64,000 nucleotides of DNA from JAJDTT01 sp965116695 (GTDB taxonomy: Bacteria; Acidobacteriota; UBA6911; RPQK01; JAJDTT01): assembly GCA_965116695.1 (NCBI GenBank), contig OZ220706.1, forward strand, positions 124,001 through 188,000, written 5' to 3'. A program made the position numbers and the translations under genes. Below are positions 44,543 through 52,053 of the stretch, piece after piece. A model generated the notes under the pieces. That model was not told where the DNA came from. It saw only the letters and a program-made list of their open reading frames with translations, and did no database searches. The number at the start of each line of letters is the position of its first letter. Within the stretch, counting starts at the first letter, position 1.

Positions 44543-45400
44543 TCAAGCTCGCTGGAACAGGCAGCGGATGAGGATCCTCCAATCCCGGAAATCGGGCACC
44601 GACAGGTCGGCGCCCGCCGCGCGCAACCTTGTTCGTTTCCAGGGATCGGGAGCCCCGCCGGGATTGGCTTCGTCGGTGGCCAGCGCAACGGCGATCCCGC
44701 CGCACGACTTCACGTTCTCGATCTCCACGTAACCGTCCCCGAAGCCCACCAGAGAGGCGCCGTCGATCCGGTTCTCGCGGAGGATTCGTTGGATGACCAT
44801 TCGCTTGGAGTGGTTCGCGTAGTCTTCCCGGGCGCCGTAGATGTGGCCGCCGAAGAATCCGTCCAGCTCCAGGAGCCGGGCTTCCTCCCGGACGTACTGC
44901 TCATCCGTGCCGCTGGCCAGGTAGAGCTGGACGCCATGCTCCCGGAGGGCGCGAAGCATCCGGACCGATCCCGGAACCAGGTAGTCGGCGGGGCGGGCCT
45001 CGCCGGTCCGCAGACGCCGGCGCCGGTGGCGGATCTTCTTCATCAGAAGGTCCAGGTAGCGGCTCTTGTATTCCTGTGGATCAGCAGGCGCGCCCCCTCT
45101 CTTTTCCAGCTCCTCCGCCAGCCGGATCATCTGGTAGATGGTCTGGCGTCCCGTCAGCTCGGTGACGAAGCCGGTCACCACACGCTCCAGCTCCTCATCG
45201 CTTTCACGAGTACCGCTCTGCTTCAGGATGTCCACCATCATGGGGATCATGACCTGGGGCCAACCTTCGCGGATCAGGCTGAGGGTGCCGTCGAAGTCGA
45301 AGAGGGCGCAACGGGGGGGCCGGGTCCGGGAGACGTCCCGGAGCACCTCGACAGTTGAGGCTTCCAGAAAGCCCTGTGTCGCAGCAGTCATCAACGCCAT
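44543..45400 (-). CDS. HAD-superfamily phosphatase (phosphoglycolate-phosphatase-like)
   Basis: The 285-aa protein has HAD motif I DFDGTL at about residue 33, with nucleophile Asp and general acid Asp. Motif II is YLASGTD, the motif III Lys is in HSKRMVIQRIL, and motif IV is GFGDGYVEIEN. A helical cap lies between motifs I and II (about 45-150). It is a Mg-dependent small-molecule phosphatase with unknown substrate. ATG 45400 is used; a TTG at 45448 would add an unlikely hydrophobic leader. It is the first gene of the operon, separated by 3 bp from the DHS-like gene. Phosphatase, Rossmann protein and sugar kinase in tight coupling resemble the logic of heptose activation, though no protein here is GmhA or GmhB. 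Confidence 0.85.
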   Translation of the reverse strand: MALMTAATQGFLEASTVEVLRDVSRTRPPRCALFDFDGTLSLIREGWPQVMIPMMVDILKQSGTRESDEELERVVTGFVTELTGRQTIYQMIRLAEELEKRGGAPADPQEYKSRYLDLLMKKIRHRRRRLRTGEARPADYLVPGSVRMLRALREHGVQLYLASGTDEQYVREEARLLELDGFFGGHIYGAREDYANHSKRMVIQRILRENRIDGASLVGFGDGYVEIENVKSCGGIAVALATDEANPGGAPDPWKRTRLRAAGADLSVPDFRDWRILIRCLFQRA

Positions 45401-45480
45401 GATGAAGAGAAGGATACCGTCAAAGACCGGCGGATGCGAACTTGGCAACCTCCGGTTCCGACGTGGCGGGAGACGAGCGA

Positions 45481-45501
45481 AACCGCCGTTTGCCGGCGGT
45501 T
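45481..45501. repeat. Palindrome AACCGCCG/CGGCGGTT with 5-nt loop
   Basis: A perfect 8-bp stem (45481-45488 with 45494-45501) and loop TTTGC lie between the divergent HAD and flavin-protein genes. It cannot be a terminator of either, so it is either an operator-like site or a REP-like repeat. Confidence 0.65.
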
Positions 45502-45549
45502 GGCGAGGCCCTTGTGAGGCGCCTCCGACTGGGCTATGGTGATCCGGCG

Positions 45550-46047
45550 ATGAGTCGAAAGACGGGCGAAGATCGGAGCTGGCGGGGAAAGGTCGGCAAG
45601 CTGTCTTCTGAGGAGCTGGAGGAGTTCCTGTCCGGAGACCCTATTTGCCGGCTCGGTTGTCTCGACGGGGAGGGATGGCCGTACGTGGTGCCGTGCTGGT
45701 TCGAGTACAGTGACGGCGGCTTCTACATCATTCCACGAGCCCGTTCCGCCTGGGCCAGGCACATTCAACGGGAGTCCCGGGTGTTTCTGTGCATCGACGA
45801 CTCCACCCGCTACAATCGAAGGGTCCTGGTACGGGGCGAGGCCGAAGTCTTGGAGGAGCCCAACGTCGGCGGCAGATGGGTCGAGATCGCCCGCAGAATG
45901 TCGCTGCGCTATCTGGGACACCGGGGACCGGACTACCTGGTTCCGACTCTGAATGAGCCCCGGTGGCTGTTGTTCGTCCGGCCCCGAAAGCTCATGAGCT
46001 GGCAGGGGGTGGATTGGGCCAAACGATACAAGCACGGCGAATGGTAG
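45550..46047 (+). CDS. Pyridoxamine-phosphate-oxidase-like FMN split-barrel protein
   Basis: The 165-aa protein has the split-barrel pattern: ICRLGCLDGEGWPYVVPCWFEYSDGGFYII, RVFLCIDD, RRVLVRGEAEVLEEP, and a late RWLLFVRPRKLMSWQG. These small proteins bind FMN, F420 or heme and include pyridoxamine oxidases, general-stress FMN proteins and F420-dependent reductases; which one this is cannot be told. The start is ATG 45550; the upstream frame shows no family similarity. It is followed 63 bp later by a 61-aa protein on the same strand. Confidence 0.82.
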   Translation: MSRKTGEDRSWRGKVGKLSSEELEEFLSGDPICRLGCLDGEGWPYVVPCWFEYSDGGFYIIPRARSAWARHIQRESRVFLCIDDSTRYNRRVLVRGEAEVLEEPNVGGRWVEIARRMSLRYLGHRGPDYLVPTLNEPRWLLFVRPRKLMSWQGVDWAKRYKHGEW

Positions 46048-46110
46048 GCCGCCGCCGGCCGCCGCGGTTTTCTTGGTGCTGATGTTGGATTATTGCAGGA
46101 GGATGCCCTG

Positions 46111-46296
46111 ATGGCTGGACCCAAGGTCGAAGCGATTTATCAGTTGAATCCGAATCACGTGGACTGGCTCAAGCAGATGGCCGACAAGTACGATCTGGGA
46201 GACCAGGACAAGGCCCTGCGGGTGGTCATCGACTACGTGCTGACCGAGGCCGACGAGGCGACGGTCTTCGAAGACATCCGCTGCCTCTACTGCTGA
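46111..46296 (+). CDS. Small 61-aa protein of unknown function
   Basis: ATG 46111 lies 7 nt after AGGAGG, one of the best ribosome sites in the window, which supports a real gene. The sequence has an amphipathic helix (NPNHVDWLKQMADKYDL), a second helix (DKALRVVIDYVLTEAD) and ends with ...EDIRCLYC, a CxxC pair. The helical middle resembles a small ribbon-helix-helix or antitoxin-type dimer core but lacks an obvious basic DNA-binding strand. The terminal cysteines could bind metal. It follows the flavin split-barrel gene by 63 bp and is convergent with glnS. Confidence 0.75.
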   Translation: MAGPKVEAIYQLNPNHVDWLKQMADKYDLGDQDKALRVVIDYVLTEADEATVFEDIRCLYC

Positions 46297-46312
46297 TCCG
46301 GTTCCCGGACTG

Positions 46313-48064
46313 CTAGCGCCGGCCGCGGCGCCGCTTCCGAGTCGCCTTCTTCCGGGATTTCCGGATCTTGGCCCAGGTGTCCCGGAGGGTCACGGTACGG
46401 TTGAAGACCTGCCGGCCGGGAGACGAGTCCTCCGAATCCACGCAGAAATATCCCAGCCGTTCGAACTGGACCCGCTGCCCGCCTTGGGCATCCGCGAGGC
46501 TGGGCTCCAATTTGCAGTCATCGAGCACCGTCAGAGAGTCTGGGTTGAGGTTCGAGATGAAGTCCGAACCGGAGCCGGCGTCGCTGGGGTTGTCCTTGGT
46601 GAACAGGCTGTCGTAGAGGCGGACCTGGGCGTTCACGGCGTGGGCGGCTGAGACCCAGTGCAGCGTGGCCTTGACCCGGCGTCCGTCGGGTGCGTCCCCT
46701 CCCCGCGTCGCCGGGTCGTAGGTGCAGCGCAACTCCACGACTCGCTCCTCCTCGTCTTTGACGACTCCGACGCAGGTGATGAAGTAGGCGTAGCGGAGGC
46801 GGACTTCGCGTCCGGGGGCCAGCCGAAAGAACCTGCGGGGCGGATCCTCCATGAAGTCCTCCCGCTCCACGTAGAGGACCCGGGAGAAGGGGACCTTCCG
46901 GACGCCCGCCTCGGGACACTCGGGATTGTTGATGGCCGTCAACTCCTCCACCTGGTCCGGGGGATAATTTTCGATGACCACCCGGAGCGGACGGAGCACC
47001 CCCATGACCCGGGGAGAGGTCTGGTTCAGGTGCCGGCGGAGGCTGTGCTCCAGCATCTGCGCTTCCACGATGCTGTCTTTCTTGGAGACCCCGACCTTGG
47101 CGCAGAAGTCCCGGATCGCTTCCGGCGTATACCCCCGGCGGCGCATTCCCGACAGCGTCGGCATGCGGGGATCGTCCCAGCCGGTCACGTGGCCCTCCTT
47201 GACCAGCCGGGAGAGTTTTCGCTTGCTCGTGATGGTCTTGGTGATGTTGAGACGGGCGAACTCGATCTGCTGGGAGCGATAGATTCCCAGGTTCTCCAGG
47301 AACCAGTCGTACAGCGGCCGATGATCTTCGAACTCCAGCGTGCAGATGGAATGAGTCACCCTCTCGATGGAGTCGGACTGGCCGTGGGCGAAGTCATACG
47401 TCGGGTAGATGCACCAATTGTCTCCCGTTCGGGGGTGGGAGGCATGGAGGATCCGGTACATGACCGGGTCTCGAAGATTCAGGTTTCCTGACGCCATGTC
47501 GATGCGCGCCCGGAGGACGTGCGCGCCGTTGGGGAACTCCCCGTTCCTCATCTGTTCGAAGAGGTCCAGGTTCTCTTCCACCGTCCGGTCCCGATAGGGG
47601 CTGTTGCGTCCCGGTTCCGTGAGAGTGCCCCGGTATTCCCGGATCTGGGTGGCGGTGAGGCTGTCCACGTACGCCTTGCCGTCCCGAATGAGCTGACAGG
47701 CGAATTCGTAGAGCTGCTCGAAATAGTCGGAGGCGTGGTAGAGGCGGTCCCCCCAATCGAAGCCGAGCCAGCGCACATCTTCGAGAATGCTCACCATGTA
47801 CTCCCGCTCCTCCTTGGTGGGATTGGTGTCGTCGAAGCGCATGTTGCAGAGACCGCCGTACTCTTCGGCCAAACCGAAGTCGAGACAGATGGCCTTGGCG
47901 TGCCCGATATGGAGATAGCCGTTGGGCTCGGGAGGGAAACGGGTCTGGACGCGCCCCTGAAACCGCCCGGTCTTCAGGTCGTTCTCCAGGATGGCCCGGA
48001 GGAAGTCCAATGACCGGGGCGGCCGGGATTCCCGCGCCGCATTCGGGTCCGGCTTCTTCGCCAT
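46313..48064 (-). CDS. glnS: Glutaminyl-tRNA synthetase
   Basis: The 583-aa class I synthetase carries PPEPNGYLHIGHAK (HIGH at residues 52-55), FDDTNPTKE, the substrate pocket segment YPTYDFAHGQSDSIERVTHS, and TSKRKLSRLV, the family's version of KMSKS. The C-terminal half has the two beta-barrels that read the anticodon (VKATLHWVSAAHAV, VLDDCKLEPS). The PNGYLH and HGQSD type segments favour GlnRS over GluRS. It charges tRNA-Gln with glutamine. The last 12 residues are very basic (KKATRKRRRGRR), possibly for tRNA binding. It is a single gene, convergent with the 61-aa protein. Confidence 0.95.
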   Translation of the reverse strand: MAKKPDPNAARESRPPRSLDFLRAILENDLKTGRFQGRVQTRFPPEPNGYLHIGHAKAICLDFGLAEEYGGLCNMRFDDTNPTKEEREYMVSILEDVRWLGFDWGDRLYHASDYFEQLYEFACQLIRDGKAYVDSLTATQIREYRGTLTEPGRNSPYRDRTVEENLDLFEQMRNGEFPNGAHVLRARIDMASGNLNLRDPVMYRILHASHPRTGDNWCIYPTYDFAHGQSDSIERVTHSICTLEFEDHRPLYDWFLENLGIYRSQQIEFARLNITKTITSKRKLSRLVKEGHVTGWDDPRMPTLSGMRRRGYTPEAIRDFCAKVGVSKKDSIVEAQMLEHSLRRHLNQTSPRVMGVLRPLRVVIENYPPDQVEELTAINNPECPEAGVRKVPFSRVLYVEREDFMEDPPRRFFRLAPGREVRLRYAYFITCVGVVKDEEERVVELRCTYDPATRGGDAPDGRRVKATLHWVSAAHAVNAQVRLYDSLFTKDNPSDAGSGSDFISNLNPDSLTVLDDCKLEPSLADAQGGQRVQFERLGYFCVDSEDSSPGRQVFNRTVTLRDTWAKIRKSRKKATRKRRRGRR

Positions 48065-48248
48065 CCGCCGATTCTAACCCGATTCGGCCGGCCATGAGCA
48101 AACGCCAAGCTCCCGTTCGTTCGTCGAGGACCTGTCCGGCCTGATCCGGTTCGATTTACTTCGTGGAAACATCCTCTCAAGCGTTGTGAGAAATGGGCAG
48201 GCCGTCGATATCCGGTGGCCACGTGGATTTGACGAGAGGAGGAGTGAG

Positions 48249-48665
48249 ATGGGCTACAGAGTCACAGGTTGGGTGTTTGGAACGGCGCTGTCCTGGATGG
48301 CGATCTTCGTGGTCGTGGGCGGCCTGTACGGCTGCCCGAAGTACCGGGTCTGGCAGCAGGGACTGGCCGGCGAGGCAAAGCTGCGGGAGTCCCAGTCCAG
48401 CCGCAAGGTGAGAGTGGAAGAGGCCAAGGCCAGGCTCGAATCGGCCAAGTTTGAAAGCCAGGCCGAGATCGAACGGGCCAAGGGGGTGGCGGAAGCCAAT
48501 CGGATCATTGGCGACAGCCTCAAAGGGAACGACGCCTATCTGAGGTATCTCTGGATTCAGGGGTTGCAGGACGGCTCCAGCGAGACCATCTACATTCCCA
48601 CCGAGGCGAATCTTCCGATCATGGAGGCCACACGGCGACGGGAATCGACGAGAGCGATGGAATAG
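48249..48665 (+). CDS. Small membrane protein with SPFH/Band-7-like C-terminal segment
   Basis: The 138-aa protein starts at ATG 48249 after GAGGAGG. A single N-terminal membrane helix (about residues 7-28, ending LYGCPKY) is followed by a charged coiled coil (about 35-85, rich in E/K/A/R). The end (EANRIIGDSLKGNDAYLRYLWIQGLQDG, then IYIPTEANLPIM) closely resembles the C-terminal part of prohibitin/stomatin proteins, where the coiled coil leads to a short hydrophobic tail. The SPFH domain itself is missing, so this is a reduced form, possibly an oligomeric membrane scaffold. A Cys near the end of the helix could instead mark a lipoprotein. It probably forms a unit with the 79-aa gene 44 bp downstream. 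Confidence 0.7.
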   Translation: MGYRVTGWVFGTALSWMAIFVVVGGLYGCPKYRVWQQGLAGEAKLRESQSSRKVRVEEAKARLESAKFESQAEIERAKGVAEANRIIGDSLKGNDAYLRYLWIQGLQDGSSETIYIPTEANLPIMEATRRRESTRAME

Positions 48666-48709
48666 AGAAAGAGCTGGCTTCCGTCCCGGCATATGATCCG
48701 ACTGCGTCA

Positions 48710-48949
48710 ATGATGGGAGTCATGAGCAGCGAAGTCTACGAAGCCTTCGTCGCCGCCGGCGCACCGAAAGCCCAGGCCAAAGCTGCCGCCGAAGCCATTC
48801 CGGTAAGCTGTGACTTGGCGACGAAGCGGGACATCTTCGAGATCAAGGCCGACATGGCCGAGGAATTCAAGACCCTCTACCGCTGGCTCCGGGTCATGGC
48901 TGCCAGCATCGTGACGCTGGTCCTCGCTCTTGGCAAACTCGTTTTCTAG
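48710..48949 (+). CDS. Small coiled-coil protein with C-terminal membrane anchor
   Basis: The protein is 79 aa from ATG 48710, or 75 aa from ATG 48722, which is behind GGGAG but at short spacing. A helical N-terminal part (YEAFVAAGAPKAQAKAAAEAI) and a charged coil (CDLATKRDIFEIKADMAEEFKTLYRW) lead to one C-terminal membrane helix (MAASIVTLVLALGKLVF). The layout is like DUF1640/CCDC90-type proteins, which are coiled-coil trimers with a tail anchor. No enzymatic motif is present. It is placed directly after the SPFH-like protein, so the two may be partners. Confidence 0.7.
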   Translation: MMGVMSSEVYEAFVAAGAPKAQAKAAAEAIPVSCDLATKRDIFEIKADMAEEFKTLYRWLRVMAASIVTLVLALGKLVF

Positions 48950-48964
48950 TATGTGAAACGAAAG

Positions 48965-48987
48965 AGGGCACCCACAGGGGGTGCCCT
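48965..48987. repeat. Hairpin AGGGCACCC/GGGTGCCCT with 5-nt loop
   Basis: A perfect 9-bp stem and loop ACAGG lie 15 bp after the 79-aa gene. The T-rich side is on the minus strand, opposite to the flanking plus-strand genes, so a simple terminator role is doubtful. It resembles the palindromes at 34153 (GGGCACGC) and 58277 (GAGGGCGCCC). Confidence 0.7.
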
Positions 48988-49036
48988 GACTTCATCCTGG
49001 TGAATGGATGTGCCATGCTGAGGGCGGAGGTTCGAT

Positions 49037-50146
49037 ATGAAGACAGGCGCCAGCGCGGAAATGACATCAAAACCAGTTCAGACGGCGAGAACTCCTTCCC
49101 CCCGCTGGGACCGGTGGGGGCGCCGGACCTTCCTGGCTGCGGCGGCCGCATCGGTTCCCGTCCTGGGCCGGGAATATGGTCCCTCGGCGCAACCGGTGCG
49201 CTATCCGGACCCCGACATCGTCGTGCTGGACCCGCGCTTCGCCCGCTACAAGTTGGGGAATACCCCCATCCAGCGCCTCTACACCGGAACCCTCTGGGCG
49301 GAGGGGCCCGCCTGGAGCGGAGTGGGGCGCTACCTGGTATGGAGCGACATCCCCAACAACCGCCAGTTGCGCTGGCTGGACGAGGACGGACACGTGAGCG
49401 TCTTCCGGTCCCCCTCGGGCAACAGCAACGGGAACACGTTCGACTACCAGGGACGCCAGATCTCCTGCGAGCACGGCACCCGGCGGGTGGTCCGTTACGA
49501 GCCGGACGGCACGGCCACGGTGCTGGCCGGCGAATGGGAAGGGAAACCGCTCAACGCTCCCAACGACGCGGTGGTGCATCCGGACGACGGCGCCATCTGG
49601 TTCACCGATCCGGGATACGGCAGCCTGATGAACTACGAGGGGCACAAGGGAACGCTCCACATCAAGGAAGCCGTCTACCGGATCGACGCCGCGAGCGGCC
49701 GGATGGACAAGGTGACCGACGAGATCTTCAAGCCCAACGGGATCTGCTTCTCTCCAGACTACAAGAAGCTCTATGTGGCCGACACCGGCGCCTCCCACTA
49801 CCCGGAGGCCCCCAAGAACATCAAGGTCTGGGACATCGTGGACGGGAAACGCCTCTCAGGCGGCCGCGAGTTCACCTCCATGGAATTGAACGGCAAGGCG
49901 GGCTTCGCCGACGGGATCCGGGCGGACGTGGACGGCAACATCTGGGCCAGCGCCGGCTGGGTCGGAGACGGATACGACGGCGTCCACATTTTCGCCCCGG
50001 ACGGAGAACGCATCGGGCAGATCCGCCTTCCTGAGATTTGCGGCAACGTCTGCTTCGGCGGCCGGAAACGCAACCGCCTCTTCATGACCGCCAGCCAGTC
50101 CCTCTACGCCGTTTACGTGGAGACCCAGGGCGCCCACATCTCCTGA
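49037..50146 (+). CDS. SMP-30/gluconolactonase-family protein, Tat-exported
   Basis: The 369-aa protein has a Tat signal (GRRTFLAAAAASVPVLG, residues about 28-45) and a six-bladed propeller of the SMP-30/gluconolactonase/LRE type: LWAEGPAWSGVGRYLVWSDI (first metal Glu), the NAPNDAVVHPDDGAIWFTDPGYG block with a metal Asn, and KPNGICFSPDYKKLYVADTG with Asp and Asn. These enzymes open sugar lactones using a divalent metal; export puts the reaction in the periplasm. ATG 49037 is preceded by GGAGGT. It lies 13 bp upstream of the TIM-barrel-like gene at 50160, so the two form an operon and may process the same oligosaccharide or sugar acid. Confidence 0.9.
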   Translation: MKTGASAEMTSKPVQTARTPSPRWDRWGRRTFLAAAAASVPVLGREYGPSAQPVRYPDPDIVVLDPRFARYKLGNTPIQRLYTGTLWAEGPAWSGVGRYLVWSDIPNNRQLRWLDEDGHVSVFRSPSGNSNGNTFDYQGRQISCEHGTRRVVRYEPDGTATVLAGEWEGKPLNAPNDAVVHPDDGAIWFTDPGYGSLMNYEGHKGTLHIKEAVYRIDAASGRMDKVTDEIFKPNGICFSPDYKKLYVADTGASHYPEAPKNIKVWDIVDGKRLSGGREFTSMELNGKAGFADGIRADVDGNIWASAGWVGDGYDGVHIFAPDGERIGQIRLPEICGNVCFGGRKRNRLFMTASQSLYAVYVETQGAHIS

Positions 50147-50159
50147 CGGTCCGGACCCC

Positions 50160-52028
50160 ATGCCGCCGGTGCGGGTCGATCGAGAGCCGCCTTTCAAGCT
50201 CTCCATGACGGTGGATTTCTTCGGCGACGGGGGCCGGGGCCTCTACACGCCCCGCACCCTGGACCTGATGATGCGGGAAGCCCGCCGAATGGGGGTCACT
50301 CGGCTCTACTGGCAGTATCTGGGAGACCTGGAGCAGGATCGGTACGGCGCCGGGACCAACATGCTTCGCACCCCCTGGGCGCAATATGGTCCCCTCACGC
50401 TGGCGGCCATCGGCGAGCCGCTGGAGGCTGCCGTGAGGGCGGCTCACCGGCGCGGACTGGAGATCTTCGGAGTCCTGAAGCCCTACCACACCGGGATGTC
50501 GGCCACCTTTCCCGAGGGCTCTCCCGAATCGGATCCCGCCACCTCCATGCGCCGGATCGGGGGCAGCCTCCAGTGCTTCAACCCCTTCATGGAGCGGTTT
50601 CCCCACACCCGGATTCAACGCCGGCCTCTGGAGGGTCCGCCGAACCTGCAGGGCATTCCCATCCGGAGGATCCGCCTGGTCAAGCGGGACGATTCCCCCA
50701 CCCGGATCCGGGCCCGGCATCTGGAGATCTGGAGCAGTCCGGACAATTACCGCTACCGGCGCCGGCGGGTGGACTTCCGGCTCGAAGAGAGGGTGGAGCC
50801 CTGCTTCCGGAACATTCGAGACTATTATGGGCAAACAGTTTCCAAAAAAGGAGATCCTGTTCGGGTTCTCAATCTCACCGGTCTCGATCTTCGGGATCGC
50901 TATCTGCTGGTGGCCACCAGTTTCAAAGGCGGACCCGCCGACTTCGAGAACACGGCACTGGGAATGATCCAGGTCTTCGGTCCGGATCGCGAACCTCTAC
51001 CCATCGTGGTGGCCACCGGGGACGCCACCTGGGTTCGGCCGCGCGACTTCCGGACATACGGCCTTGAGTTCGACTCCGGTTACGGCACTCGCCGGTTCCA
51101 TCTGGATGGCGTCTGTGGTGCCGAGGTCGAAGGGACGACGCCGGAGGAATCGCAGACCAGCTCCTGGCATGAATACCGGGCCGAGCTGGGCCGGGGGGCC
51201 GGAGGCGGTTTCATCGCATTTGCCCGGGGCAAGAACCCGTATCTTCCTGCCGCGCCGTGCGAGTTCTATCCCGAGGTGCAACGGCTCTGGAAATGGCGCG
51301 TCAACCGCATGTTGGAGAAAGGGGTCGACGGCGTGGTGCTCCGCGTCTCGGCCCATGGCACCCTCACCGACGAGCCTTATGAATACGGATTCAACCCTCC
51401 GGTGGTGGAGGCCTACCGGGAACGGCACGGTGCCGGCATCCGGCGGAAGGAATTCGATCCGGACCTGTTGGCAACTCTGCGCGGCGAGGCCTACACCCGT
51501 TTCGTCCGCGACGCCAGCGCCATGACCCGGAGAGCCGGCAAGCTATTCCAGGTGCAGGTTCACACCGAGGCCTTCCGCCCCGATCCCGTTTTCGGCCAGC
51601 TCATGGGTTTCCCGGCCAACATTCACTTTGCCTGGCGGCAGTGGCTGGAGGAAGGGCTCGTCGACGCCGTGACCCTGAGATCGAGTTGGTACGAGGCCGC
51701 CGAGGACCCGTTGGACGGATTTCCCGCCCAGAGGAGCAAGCTGGCCAACATTCTGGCCGACCCGGTGGTGGGAGAAGTCCTGGAGGTGACGGATAAACTG
51801 GACCTGCCGGTCTACCTGAACCGGTACGTGGCCCGGGCCATCCCCATCGAAGAGTATGTCGGCGACATGGAGCGGACCTGGCGGGACCCCCGCTTCGCCG
51901 GCTTCGACCTGTACGAGTTTTTTCACTTGGCCCGCGCCACGCCCGACGGCTCGCGGCTGGTCCCGGTCCAGGATCGAATGAGCCGCATCCGGCGGAAGGC
52001 CAGGGAATTGGGTCTGGCGGGGAATTGA
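50160..52028 (+). CDS. Large protein, probable TIM-barrel glycosidase-like, unrecognised family
   Basis: The 622-aa protein has no signal peptide. The N terminus (FKLSMTVDFFGDGG, RRMGVTRLYWQYLGD) and the second half (EFYPEVQRLWKWRVNRMLEKGVDGVVLRVSAHG, GKLFQVQVHTEAFRP, EEGLVDAVTLRSSWYEA, DLPVYLNRYVAR) alternate strands and helices as in (beta/alpha)8 hydrolases of the GHL10/GH-like class. The middle (about 190-330) is a beta-rich insertion or carbohydrate-binding module. Acidic residues at strand ends (VHTE, DAVT) could be catalytic, but I cannot assign a pair. The protein at 59787-61025 shares the general plan. It is in an operon with the exported SMP-30 lactonase, yet predicted cytoplasmic. 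It is convergent with the ABC permease gene. Confidence 0.7.
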   Translation: MPPVRVDREPPFKLSMTVDFFGDGGRGLYTPRTLDLMMREARRMGVTRLYWQYLGDLEQDRYGAGTNMLRTPWAQYGPLTLAAIGEPLEAAVRAAHRRGLEIFGVLKPYHTGMSATFPEGSPESDPATSMRRIGGSLQCFNPFMERFPHTRIQRRPLEGPPNLQGIPIRRIRLVKRDDSPTRIRARHLEIWSSPDNYRYRRRRVDFRLEERVEPCFRNIRDYYGQTVSKKGDPVRVLNLTGLDLRDRYLLVATSFKGGPADFENTALGMIQVFGPDREPLPIVVATGDATWVRPRDFRTYGLEFDSGYGTRRFHLDGVCGAEVEGTTPEESQTSSWHEYRAELGRGAGGGFIAFARGKNPYLPAAPCEFYPEVQRLWKWRVNRMLEKGVDGVVLRVSAHGTLTDEPYEYGFNPPVVEAYRERHGAGIRRKEFDPDLLATLRGEAYTRFVRDASAMTRRAGKLFQVQVHTEAFRPDPVFGQLMGFPANIHFAWRQWLEEGLVDAVTLRSSWYEAAEDPLDGFPAQRSKLANILADPVVGEVLEVTDKLDLPVYLNRYVARAIPIEEYVGDMERTWRDPRFAGFDLYEFFHLARATPDGSRLVPVQDRMSRIRRKARELGLAGN

Positions 52029-52053
52029 GGTTGCCGCGCCGAAGCGCCCCGGC

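Noticed and set aside
42501..44705. 734-codon frame as a single fused protein with the PfkB kinase
   Set aside because: The upstream part is Arg/Gly/Pro-rich and overlaps the DHS-like gene in another frame; the kinase starts cleanly at 43538 with an ATGA overlap.
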